A stretch of 64,000 nucleotides of DNA. Source: Vibrio pectenicida. Lineage in GTDB: Bacteria; Pseudomonadota; Gammaproteobacteria; Enterobacterales; Vibrionaceae. Below are positions 55,206-62,678 of this stretch, one piece after another. Position 1 is the stretch's first letter, and every line of letters begins with the position of its first letter. The notes beneath the pieces were generated by a model, which saw only the letters and a program-made list of their open reading frames with translations, made no database searches and had not been told where the DNA came from. The stretch is from contig AP024890.1 in assembly GCA_024347015.1 (NCBI GenBank), positions 1,116,001 to 1,180,000 on the forward strand, in the 5' to 3' direction. The translations under genes were made by a program, and so were the position numbers.

Positions 55206-56891
55206 TCAGTTCTGATGCTGCTGATTAAAATCAAAGACAACCTTGCCATCAACAATGGTCATCCATACCTGTGCTTGTTTAATTTCTTGTATTGAACTGT
55301 GACTAATATCTTGAGATAGAACCACAAAATCGGCTGCCTTGCCAATTTCAATAGAGCCTGTGAAGTCATCAATCCCAAGGCTTTGTGCTGCATTAATCGT
55401 ATAGCTATCTATCGCATCTTCAATACTAGGTAAGCCCGTTTTACCCATAATAACGCTATTTGCAATACTCACTAGAGGGTTGATGTCATGAACATTCCAA
55501 TCACTGCTTAATGAGACATTAACACCAGAGTCAAAAAAAGCTCTGAGATTCATCATTGTACGGGCTCGGTTTGCACCGATAAATGCTTCAGCCCATTGAT
55601 GGTCATGATAAGCAATATAATCCGAACCCACTTGAAAGTCCGCAGTAACCCCCAATTGGGGAAATCGCTCTATATCTTTCGGGTTAACCAATTCAACATG
55701 CGTAAGGGTATAATTTTTCTTCCCTCCTTTCTCACGCACTACTGCAATAGCATCCAAGGATTCACGAATAGCTCCATCTCCAATTGCATGGATATGCGCA
55801 CCGTACCCAATGTTGTCTAAAGCTTCTAACCATTTCTCCATGGCTAAAGGACCAATGTAATTAATGCCATTTGGGTGCGTAGGAATATAAGATTGAAGAT
55901 AAGGATTAAGCACTTTAGCCGTCGTATTGACTATTATCCCATCACTGTACATTTTGACTTGATCCACCCATAATAATCGCGTGTGATCTGGAGACCATAT
56001 TTTTTCCAGAAACGATAACTGGTTCTTCATTGATTCATCAGGATAAATCCATGGTCTAAGCGACACTCTAGCCGTTATATCGCCTCGTCGTTCAGCCTCT
56101 TTCCATACCTGATACCATCCTCTCCTCCAATAAAGCCGGCCATCGCCAATAGTCGTAATACCGTGGGCTCGAGCTTCGTAAAGACCAGCCATCAGGCCTT
56201 CATAGCTTTGGTTAAACTGCCCTTTAATACTGTTCCAAGCCAGCTCCATGACCATATCTCCAGCGTTATCAAGTAAAATGCCGTTGAGTGAGCCTGTTTG
56301 TTTATCTTTAAGGTACTTTCCACCCTTTGGATCAGGGGTATCGATCGTAATACCCGCTTTTTGGAGTGCGATGGTATTGACCCACATTGAGTGTGACGTC
56401 TGTTCCATGATGATAGCTGGCTGATTGGGAAATACGGTGTCAATCACTTCAAGAGGCGTGCGTTTATTGCCCTCAACCAGTAATGATTCAATAGAGTAAC
56501 CATAACCGATGACCCAGTTATTGTTATCATTACTCTCACGACAAGCTTTTAAATATGGTATCTGTTGCTCCAAAGTCGCACTCATACTTAATTCACATTG
56601 ACCACCTATCTGCGAAGCTGCCTCAAAAATATGGTTATGATTATCAATAAAGCCTGGCATAACAAACCCACCTTCCAAATCAACTATTTGGGTCGACGGA
56701 TTAATCAAGCGCTGTAGTTCACCACTAGTACCAATTTCAAGAATTCTACCCCTAGTAATTGCTACTGAATTAGCAGTCTGATGCCCATATACATGTGCAT
56801 TAGTTAGTACCGTATCAGCCATTTCAATGGCATCAACGCTAAAATTTAAGGTTAAGCTTATTAATAGTACTGGTACGCCTTTGCGAATCAT
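55206..56891 (-). CDS. Exported YtcJ-like amidohydrolase
   Basis: A 561-residue metal-dependent amidohydrolase of the YtcJ/Amidohydro_3 family. A signal peptide covers roughly residues 1-21 (MIRKGVPVLLISLTLNFSVDA), implying periplasmic location. Motifs: FVMPGFIDNHNHIFEA with the metal-binding HxH; VKMYSDG; HIHAIGDGAIRESLDA; YTLTHVELV; and LSSDWNVHDINPL with a late metal aspartate. The N-terminal (TVLTNAHVYG) and C-terminal (GKAADFVVLS) strands form the usual small beta-sandwich. Family members hydrolyse amides such as formamides or N-acyl compounds; the substrate here is unknown. ATG 56891 follows AAAGGAA. It is 250 bases upstream of the PhzF-like gene, same strand, and divergent from rhlE. 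Confidence 0.87.
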   Translation of the reverse strand: MIRKGVPVLLISLTLNFSVDAIEMADTVLTNAHVYGHQTANSVAITRGRILEIGTSGELQRLINPSTQIVDLEGGFVMPGFIDNHNHIFEAASQIGGQCELSMSATLEQQIPYLKACRESNDNNNWVIGYGYSIESLLVEGNKRTPLEVIDTVFPNQPAIIMEQTSHSMWVNTIALQKAGITIDTPDPKGGKYLKDKQTGSLNGILLDNAGDMVMELAWNSIKGQFNQSYEGLMAGLYEARAHGITTIGDGRLYWRRGWYQVWKEAERRGDITARVSLRPWIYPDESMKNQLSFLEKIWSPDHTRLLWVDQVKMYSDGIIVNTTAKVLNPYLQSYIPTHPNGINYIGPLAMEKWLEALDNIGYGAHIHAIGDGAIRESLDAIAVVREKGGKKNYTLTHVELVNPKDIERFPQLGVTADFQVGSDYIAYHDHQWAEAFIGANRARTMMNLRAFFDSGVNVSLSSDWNVHDINPLVSIANSVIMGKTGLPSIEDAIDSYTINAAQSLGIDDFTGSIEIGKAADFVVLSQDISHSSIQEIKQAQVWMTIVDGKVVFDFNQQHQN

Positions 56892-57199
56892 TAATTTGTG
56901 TTCCTTTCAACCACATTCTATCGAGATTGGTAACTTAAATTTAGGTCTTTAAGCTAGCCTAATTGGCAGTTAGATTTAGTCAAAATAATAATACTGCCAG
57001 ATAACCTTTACATAAGGTGAGCTTGCTCAAAAATAGCGTAACTTATCCTATAGTTATTTGAATAGATAACTAACAAATGACAGATGGATGAGCGAAAACA
57101 GTGACATATCTGCAAATAATCAGTCTACGCAACACTTCCAACATGTTAAACTCGATACCAAACGCAGTGTTACTCTGCTCTTACTAACTGAGTGTATAG
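56892..57199. other. Divergent intergenic region, amidohydrolase/rhlE
   Basis: This 308-bp gap separates two divergent genes and must carry both promoters. A 7-bp inverted repeat, TGGCAGT (56964-56970) and ACTGCCA (56993-56999), with a 22-base spacer lies closer to the amidohydrolase and is a regulator-site candidate. No gene or RNA was recognised. Confidence 0.45.
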
Positions 57200-58399
57200 A
57201 TGTCATTCTCGAATCTCGGCTTAAGCCAACCTATTACCCAAGCTATAGAAAAAATTGGCTATGAAAAGCCGACCAATATTCAAACCAAAGCAATCCCTAC
57301 CATTTTGCAAGGCGAAGATCTAATCGCAGCAGCTCAGACAGGCACCGGAAAAACAGCGAGCTTCGTTCTTCCAATGCTTGAGAGATTAAGCCAAGAAAGC
57401 ACACAACGAAAAAAGCGCATTCGTGGTTTGATCTTAACGCCTACTCGCGAACTTGCTGTCCAAATTGAAGAAAAAATCCAAGTATACAGCCAGAACCTTT
57501 CTCTTACTTCGCTGGCCATGTATGGTGGCGTTGATGAGAAAAGCCAAAAACAGGCGCTCATTGATGGTGTGGACATTTTGGTCGCAACACCAGGCAGACT
57601 GCTCGATATGTATAGTAAACGCGCGGTACATTTTGATGAGGTAGAAATACTGGTTCTTGATGAAGCTGATCGCATGCTGGACATGGGCTTTATAGAAGAT
57701 ATTAATAAAGTTCTTAACCGGCTCCCCAAAGACATTCAAAGCCTATTGTTCTCAGCAACCCTTTCACATAAGGTGCGTGACTTAGCCAAAACTGCCGTAC
57801 ATGACCCATTTGAGATTTCTATTGCCGCCCAACAAGCGTCAAAGAAAAATATTGAGCAATGGCTGATTACTGTCGATAAAGACAAAAAATCATCTCTTCT
57901 CAGCCATTTAATCAAGGAGAACAACTGGGACCAAGCTTTAATCTTTATCGAAACCAAGCATGGTGCCGCCAAACTCGCTGAACAGCTCGAAAAACGAGGG
58001 ATAGAAGCTGAAGCTTTTCATAGTGGCCGAAGCCAAGCCATTCGCTCTAAACTCTTAGAAGATTTTAAGGCTGGCAACATTAAGTTTATGATTGCCACTG
58101 GTGTGGGCGCTCGCGGTATCGATATTGAAGGGCTCACTCGCGTTATCAATTATGATCTACCTTTTCCTGCCGATGAATATATTCATCGTATCGGTCGAAC
58201 TGGTCGCGCAGATGCACAGGGTGAAGCGATATCGTTTGTCTCTAAAGACAATTTTAAAAATTTATGCATGATCGAATCTCGTCTAGGGCATTTGCTTGAG
58301 CGCCGCGAAATTGAAGGGTTTGAACCACGTAAGTCAGTTCCAGTATCTATTCTCAATTACGTTCCCAAAAACAAGCGTAAAAGTGAGGATAATCAATGA
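57200..58399 (+). CDS. rhlE: DEAD-box RNA helicase, RhlE type
   Basis: A 399-residue ATP-dependent RNA helicase of the RhlE branch, acting in ribosome assembly or RNA turnover. Core motifs in order: Q motif (F3 and PTNIQ), Walker A AQTGTGKT at 45-52, PTRELA at 81-86, GG near 109, TPGR near 130, DEAD at 154-157, SAT at 185-187, and HRIGRTGR in the second RecA domain. The C-terminal tail is short and basic (SVPVSILNYVPKNKRKS), shorter than in E. coli RhlE. The stop overlaps the yqfB start by four bases (ATGA), so the two are translationally coupled. Confidence 0.93.
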   Translation: MSFSNLGLSQPITQAIEKIGYEKPTNIQTKAIPTILQGEDLIAAAQTGTGKTASFVLPMLERLSQESTQRKKRIRGLILTPTRELAVQIEEKIQVYSQNLSLTSLAMYGGVDEKSQKQALIDGVDILVATPGRLLDMYSKRAVHFDEVEILVLDEADRMLDMGFIEDINKVLNRLPKDIQSLLFSATLSHKVRDLAKTAVHDPFEISIAAQQASKKNIEQWLITVDKDKKSSLLSHLIKENNWDQALIFIETKHGAAKLAEQLEKRGIEAEAFHSGRSQAIRSKLLEDFKAGNIKFMIATGVGARGIDIEGLTRVINYDLPFPADEYIHRIGRTGRADAQGEAISFVSKDNFKNLCMIESRLGHLLERREIEGFEPRKSVPVSILNYVPKNKRKSEDNQ

Positions 58400-58713
58400 A
58401 GACACCAACTAGTATCACTTTTTTTGAGTCTTTAATACCGCTTATTACCTCTGGTAAAAAGACCATCACAATCCGTGACAAGTCTGAATCTTACTATTCA
58501 CCGAATAGCGAGGTTGAGGTGTTTACTTTGGAAACAGGTCAGAAAGAGTGTGACATCAAGATTATCTCAATTGAGTCTCTTCACTTTGACGAAATCAATC
58601 AATATCACGCAGAACAGGAACATCTTCCATTACCGAAACTGAAAAAACTGATTCGCGATATTTATCCCAACGATGATGACTTATTCATGATTAGATTTGA
58701 GTTAATGAGATAA
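58396..58713 (+). CDS. yqfB: ASCH-domain N4-acetylcytidine amidohydrolase
   Basis: A 105-residue ASCH protein matching E. coli YqfB across its length. ITFFESLIPLITSGKKTITIRD corresponds to the E. coli segment containing the catalytic Lys21 and Thr24 (here Lys22 and Thr25), and HAEQEHLPLPKLKKLIRDIYP matches the segment with the catalytic glutamate. YqfB hydrolyses N4-acetylcytidine to cytidine, a salvage step for modified nucleosides from RNA. Coupling to an RNA helicase by a four-base overlap suits joint RNA turnover. The first bases of its reading frame share ATGA with rhlE. Confidence 0.9.
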   Translation: MKTPTSITFFESLIPLITSGKKTITIRDKSESYYSPNSEVEVFTLETGQKECDIKIISIESLHFDEINQYHAEQEHLPLPKLKKLIRDIYPNDDDLFMIRFELMR

Positions 58714-58722
58714 GCTGCTGTT

Positions 58723-58744
58723 TAGATAGCATCTTATCTATTTT
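58723..58744. terminator. Weak hairpin with T-run after yqfB
   Basis: TAGATA and TATCTA form a 6-bp stem with a six-base loop followed by TTTT on the plus strand, 10 bases after the yqfB stop. It is AT-rich and weak. It sits where a convergent transcription end is needed, overlapping the stop of the solute-binding gene on the other strand. Confidence 0.35.
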
Positions 58745-59526
58745 CACTCGAAAGTAGATTCACATTTGATTCTCATACTCTCAAAGTAGCCGTATATGAT
58801 TGTCTCATAGCGTCCATCTTGTCTCATGTCTGCAAGTACTTTATCAAAACGATTCAAAAGTGCTTTACGATCGCGCTTTTTTGAAAAAGCTATGTAGCTC
58901 GGAGTTGCTTCAATAGCCGGAGATAATATTTCGATGGCTTTATCTAAACTTTTTTGTACCAAGATATTCCTTGCTCCAAATTCATTATTGACCCATATAT
59001 CTGCCCGTTTAGCGCGAATTAAGTCAGCACATTCTTCAGCACTATTTCTCTGAAAAACCGCCCGAAAACCTCCTTGGGCAATCTTCATATCCATTCGCTT
59101 ACCGTAACTGACACCGTTTACGACACAAAGAGCGATATCAGACACATCACCTAGCAGAATTTCCTCAGGTCGATAACCGCTGCCACGTAGCGCCATTAAA
59201 CTAATATTCTGAACAAAAAGTACGTTTTTGCTATAATCCGCGAACTTCTCTCTTTCAGCATTTTTGAAAGCAGTAAAAATCCCATCAGCTTTACCTCGTT
59301 GAACCAAAGCCAGTGCTCGTGCCCAAGGCAATACGGTAATATTGACGGGTGTTTCAAGTTGATGAAAGATATAACTGACCAACAGCACAGCAACACCGGA
59401 CACTTGACCATTTCGTGTTTCAATATAAGGAGGGTATTCCAGAGTCACTAGCTCTATCGGTTCCGCTGCTGCAGGTTTAATTGCAAGTAACGCGAACAAG
59501 AGTATAAAAACTCGTACCTTTGTCAT
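58744..59526 (-). CDS. Periplasmic solute-binding protein (SBP family 3-like)
   Basis: A 260-residue exported protein. The signal peptide MTKVRVFILLFALLAIKPAAA precedes EPIELVTLEYPPYIE, the usual opening of family 3 solute-binding domains. Later, GKADGIFTAFKNAEREKFADYS and SAEECADLIRAKRADIWVNNE match the ligand-cleft lobes. No permease or ATPase gene is adjacent, so, as in many Vibrio orphans of this family, it may work with a distant transporter or as a sensor module. ATG 59526 is favoured by an AGGAGGAG ribosome-binding site 5-7 bases upstream; the longer frame to 59637 would bury the signal peptide. Confidence 0.85.
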   Translation of the reverse strand: MTKVRVFILLFALLAIKPAAAEPIELVTLEYPPYIETRNGQVSGVAVLLVSYIFHQLETPVNITVLPWARALALVQRGKADGIFTAFKNAEREKFADYSKNVLFVQNISLMALRGSGYRPEEILLGDVSDIALCVVNGVSYGKRMDMKIAQGGFRAVFQRNSAEECADLIRAKRADIWVNNEFGARNILVQKSLDKAIEILSPAIEATPSYIAFSKKRDRKALLNRFDKVLADMRQDGRYETIIYGYFESMRIKCESTFE

Positions 59527-59972
59527 CCAGACTCCTCCTGAACACCTAAACGTGTAGGATTTTGGTAAAAAACAATGGAAAAAATGCTGACAAGTCAGTG
59601 ATTTTTTATCTTCCCTAACGTTAATAGTAATATTCACAGAGAATATCGCCTGATTTTTTTACCCCGAGCAACAAATAATTCCATTCGAAGCTTCAAATAT
59701 TCTCTTTACAAACCCATGCCATCAGCTTCAAAGTGGCCAAAGCAATCGTTAAGCAGCGATATGTTGAAGCCTAAGCTGTTCTTTTAGCATCAAGATAGCA
59801 AACATCTATTAATAATATAGCCATAAACTGTTTTCTATACCTGCCCATGCCAACTATGCTCTTTTCTAGGTACGCGATATTAAAGCGACAAGTAGAACAT
59901 AAATTATCTGGATGTCTGAGTCTTAGCCATACTAACTGGCCTACGATAAGGCAGGACACTAAGGAGCGATTC
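59527..59972. other. Divergent intergenic region before katG
   Basis: This 446-bp gap holds the promoters of the solute-binding gene and katG. The main feature is the OxyR-like site at 59795-59831. A possible -10 element TATGCT at 59856-59861 lies just downstream of that site, as in OxyR-activated promoters. Open frames reading through the gap (for example a longer katG frame from 59847) lack ribosome-binding sites. Confidence 0.55.
59795..59831 (+). promoter_or_regulatory. OxyR-binding site upstream of katG
   Basis: Four tetramers spaced by exactly seven bases: ATAG (59795), CTAT (59806), ATAG (59817), CTGT (59828). The OxyR consensus is ATAG-N7-CTAT-N7-ATAG-N7-CTAT, so 15 of 16 bases match, and the A before the last base of each outer spacer is also conserved. 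It lies 141 bases before the katG start. OxyR activation of katG under peroxide is established in enterobacteria and vibrios. Confidence 0.82.
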
Positions 59973-62150
59973 ATGGAACAAAAAAAAACAAAATCAGGTG
60001 CTCAATGTCCTGTTATGCACGGCGGCGCAACTTCTTCTGATTCATCAAATGTGGCTTGGTGGCCCAAGACACTTAATCTCGATATTCTTCACCAGCATGA
60101 TCAAAAAACCAATCCTATGGATGCTGATTTTAGCTATCATGAACAACTAAAAACACTTGATGTCCAATCACTGAAAAATGATTTAAAGGCACTTATGACC
60201 GAGAACCAAGCTTGGTGGCCAGCGGATTGGGGCCATTATGGGGGCTTAATGATCCGTATGGCTTGGCACTCGGCTGGTACATACCGTATAGGTGATGGTA
60301 GAGGTGGTGCTGATACGGGAAACCAACGGTTTGCTCCTCTTAATTCTTGGCCCGACAATGCAAATTTGGATAAAGCACGACGTCTGCTATGGCCAATCAA
60401 GCAAAAATATGGCAACAAACTAAGTTGGGCAGATCTTATGATCTTAGCTGGTAATATGGCCTACGAGTCCATGGGGCTTAAAACCTTTGGCTTTGCTTTT
60501 GGCCGAGAAGATATCTGGCACCCAGAGAAAGACATTTATTGGGGTGCAGAACAGCAATGGCTGGCACCCAGCGGTTCCGAAAACAGTCGCTATACTGGGG
60601 AACGAGACTTAGAAAACCCTCTCGCTGCCGTAATGATGGGGCTTATCTATGTCAATCCGGAGGGTGTGGACGGTAAACCTAATCCGTTAAAAACTGCGCA
60701 AGATATGCGAGCAACATTTGAGCGCATGGGGATGAATGATGAGGAAACCGTTGCACTCACCGCCGGTGGCCACACAGTTGGTAAAGCTCATGGTAATGGC
60801 AGTGAGTCAAATATAGGACCAGAACCAGAACGGGCTGAATTTGAGGAACAAGGGTTAGGTTGGAATAATAATAGCTCAAGAGGCATAGGCCGAGACACTA
60901 TGACAAGTGGCCTTGAAGGTGCATGGACAACAAATCCAACTCAGTGGGACAACGGATTTTTCCGTCTTTTGCTTGAAGAAGACTGGGACTTGAAAAAGAG
61001 TCCAGCAGGAGCATGGCAGTGGGAACCTGTTGAGATTGATGAGCAAGATAAACCTGTCGATGTAGAAGATCCTAGTATTCGGGTGAACCCAATCATGACC
61101 GATGCTGACATGGCTCTTCGAATTGATCCGGAGTATCACAAAATCTCAGAACGCTTTCATAAAGATCAGGCATACTTTTCAAAAACCTTCGCCAGAGCAT
61201 GGTTCAAACTGACTCACCGCGATATGGGGCCTAAATCACGCTACTTTGGTCCAGATGTACCAGCTGAAGATTTGCTATGGCAAGATCCGGTGCCAAAAGG
61301 GAACACTAACTATAACCTTGATGCGGTCAAAACTAAAATTGCCAGCAGTGGTTTAAGTATTGGTGATATGGTCTCCACTGCTTGGGATAGCGCACGCACA
61401 TTTCGAAACTCTGATAAACGTGGTGGTGCAAATGGAGCTCGAATACGACTCGCACCACAAAATCAGTGGCAAGGCAACGAGCCCGAAAGATTATCGAGAG
61501 TATTATCCGTACTTGAAAATATCGCAGATGAATTCAATATGAGCATTTCCGACGCGATTGTGTTGGCTGGAAGTGTAGGAATCGAACAAGCAGCAAAAGC
61601 CGCAGGCATAAACATTGTGGTACCATTCTCATCAGGTCGCGGAGATGCAACATTAGATCAAACGGATGTTGAATCATTTAATGTTTTAGAACCTATAGCT
61701 GATGGGTTTCGTAACTGGCAACAACAGCATTATGCGGTAGGTCCTGAAGAACTCATGTTAAATCACGCGCAATTACTGGGTTTAACTGCTCCGGAAATGA
61801 CAGTGTTAATAGGTGGCATGCGTGTACTAGGTACTAATCATTCAAATACACAGCATGGAATTTTCACTGACACCATAGGCGCATTAAGTAATGATTTTTT
61901 CATTAATCTAACAGATATGCGCTACGCCTGGGTACCAACAGGTCGTAATTCATATTCAATTATCGAGCGAAAAAGTGGCAACGAAAAGTGGACAGCAACC
62001 AGAGTCGACTTAGTCTTTGGTTCTAACTCGATATTACGGGCCTACGCAGAGGTATATGCACAAAATGACAACAAAGAAAAGTTTGTCCAAGACTTTGTCA
62101 AAGCGTGGACAAAAGTCATGAATGCTGACCGTTTCGACCTCAATCAATAA
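59973..62150 (+). CDS. katG: Bifunctional catalase-peroxidase
   Basis: A 725-residue haem enzyme that removes hydrogen peroxide and has peroxidase activity. The distal triad is intact (Arg95, Trp98, His99 in IRMAWHSAGTYR), as is the proximal haem histidine in AGGHTVGKAHG (near residue 266). The Trp-Tyr-Met adduct is possible, with Trp98, Tyr near 226 (MGLIYVNPEG) and a methionine near 252 (FERMGMNDEE). The duplicated C-terminal domain is present. ATG 59973 follows AAGGAG by six bases; no signal peptide, so cytoplasmic. An in-frame start at 59847 is rejected as it overlaps the promoter region. Confidence 0.97.
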   Translation: MEQKKTKSGAQCPVMHGGATSSDSSNVAWWPKTLNLDILHQHDQKTNPMDADFSYHEQLKTLDVQSLKNDLKALMTENQAWWPADWGHYGGLMIRMAWHSAGTYRIGDGRGGADTGNQRFAPLNSWPDNANLDKARRLLWPIKQKYGNKLSWADLMILAGNMAYESMGLKTFGFAFGREDIWHPEKDIYWGAEQQWLAPSGSENSRYTGERDLENPLAAVMMGLIYVNPEGVDGKPNPLKTAQDMRATFERMGMNDEETVALTAGGHTVGKAHGNGSESNIGPEPERAEFEEQGLGWNNNSSRGIGRDTMTSGLEGAWTTNPTQWDNGFFRLLLEEDWDLKKSPAGAWQWEPVEIDEQDKPVDVEDPSIRVNPIMTDADMALRIDPEYHKISERFHKDQAYFSKTFARAWFKLTHRDMGPKSRYFGPDVPAEDLLWQDPVPKGNTNYNLDAVKTKIASSGLSIGDMVSTAWDSARTFRNSDKRGGANGARIRLAPQNQWQGNEPERLSRVLSVLENIADEFNMSISDAIVLAGSVGIEQAAKAAGINIVVPFSSGRGDATLDQTDVESFNVLEPIADGFRNWQQQHYAVGPEELMLNHAQLLGLTAPEMTVLIGGMRVLGTNHSNTQHGIFTDTIGALSNDFFINLTDMRYAWVPTGRNSYSIIERKSGNEKWTATRVDLVFGSNSILRAYAEVYAQNDNKEKFVQDFVKAWTKVMNADRFDLNQ

Positions 62151-62188
62151 ATGAGGAGTACCTCATGGTCATGCTTATGGCCATGAGG
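62151..62188 (+). other. Overlapping alternative hairpins just after katG
   Basis: CCTCATGGTCAT (62161-62172) pairs with ATGGCCATGAGG (62177-62188) across a GCTT tetraloop: 12 pairs with one G-U. ATGAGG at 62151-62156 can pair instead with the same CCTCAT (62161-62166), so two mutually exclusive structures are possible. No U-run follows directly. It probably ends or protects the katG transcript. Confidence 0.6.
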
Positions 62189-62333
62189 ACTAACTTAATA
62201 AAATACATTCCCTTTTGTTTTGGCAATCTCACATTTTTAAACTAGATTTAATAAAGTAACACTCATTAAGAAACTAAATTCATATCAAATAACAATCTAT
62301 CCATCAAAAATGGGTAAACAAGGAGAGTTGGCT

Positions 62334-62393
62334 ATGAAAGGGTTCGAGTTTTTTAAACTGTTTGACACACAAGAGTTGTTCATTTTTTACTAA
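62334..62393 (+). CDS. Possible 19-residue micro-ORF
   Basis: ATG 62334 to TAA 62393 encodes MKGFEFFKLFDTQELFIFY, aromatic and amphipathic. AAGGAGAG lies 6-9 bases upstream, a better ribosome-binding site than many real genes here. It has no recognised homolog known to me. It may be a small membrane-associated peptide, a leader peptide for the hairpin that follows, or chance. Confidence 0.35.
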   Translation: MKGFEFFKLFDTQELFIFY

Positions 62394-62404
62394 CTTAGCA
62401 ATCG

Positions 62405-62443
62405 AAGCGTACCTTGAGTGATGCCAAGGCTCAATGTACGCTT
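62405..62443. repeat. Imperfect 14-bp-arm inverted repeat
   Basis: AAGCGTAC and GTACGCTT (outer 8 bp), then one mismatch, then TTGAG and CTCAA (inner 5 bp), with an 11-base loop. No U-run follows in either direction, so it does not look like a simple terminator. It begins 12 bases after the micro-ORF. Confidence 0.6.
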
Positions 62444-62471
62444 AAGCCCATTAGAACGAACAACACCTCAG

Positions 62472-62506
62472 CTTCAAACTTCAAACTTCAAACTTCAAAC
62501 TTCAAA
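62472..62506 (+). repeat. Five tandem copies of CTTCAAA
   Basis: Five exact, adjacent copies of the 7-base unit CTTCAAA, preceded by G and followed by AC. Short tandem repeats of this kind change copy number by polymerase slippage. It lies about 170 bases upstream of the amylase start, possibly in its promoter-proximal region. Confidence 0.9.
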
Positions 62507-62678
62507 ACTATCGGCCCTACTCTCAAAACGAATTAACTTAAAACTCCATCTGATACACACTTTCTTTCGTCTGACCCCTACATAATGTGATTAGAATCAA
62601 GTCTTAGTTGTTTGTGTCTGTGATTAGTTAATTGCAAAAATATCATCAATGGCGAAACCAAGTTATAGGATCAGAGTT

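Larger units (their letters stand above)
62189..62678. other. Gap between katG hairpins and amylase
   Basis: Together with the hairpins the gap after katG is 528 bp. It holds, in order, a 19-codon frame with a good ribosome-binding site (62334-62393), a long imperfect hairpin (62405-62443), five tandem heptamers (62472-62506), and about 170 bp of AT-rich DNA that should contain the amylase promoter. No larger gene is present on either strand. Confidence 0.5.

Noticed and set aside
57334..57735. 133-codon minus-strand frame
   Set aside because: Antisense to the conserved helicase core of rhlE.
59847..59972. 42-residue N-terminal extension of KatG
   Set aside because: Lacks a ribosome-binding site, overlaps the promoter downstream of the OxyR site, and AAGGAG directly precedes ATG 59973.
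62472..62506. Possible CRISPR repeats
   Set aside because: The unit is seven bases, adjacent and without spacers; it is a simple tandem repeat.
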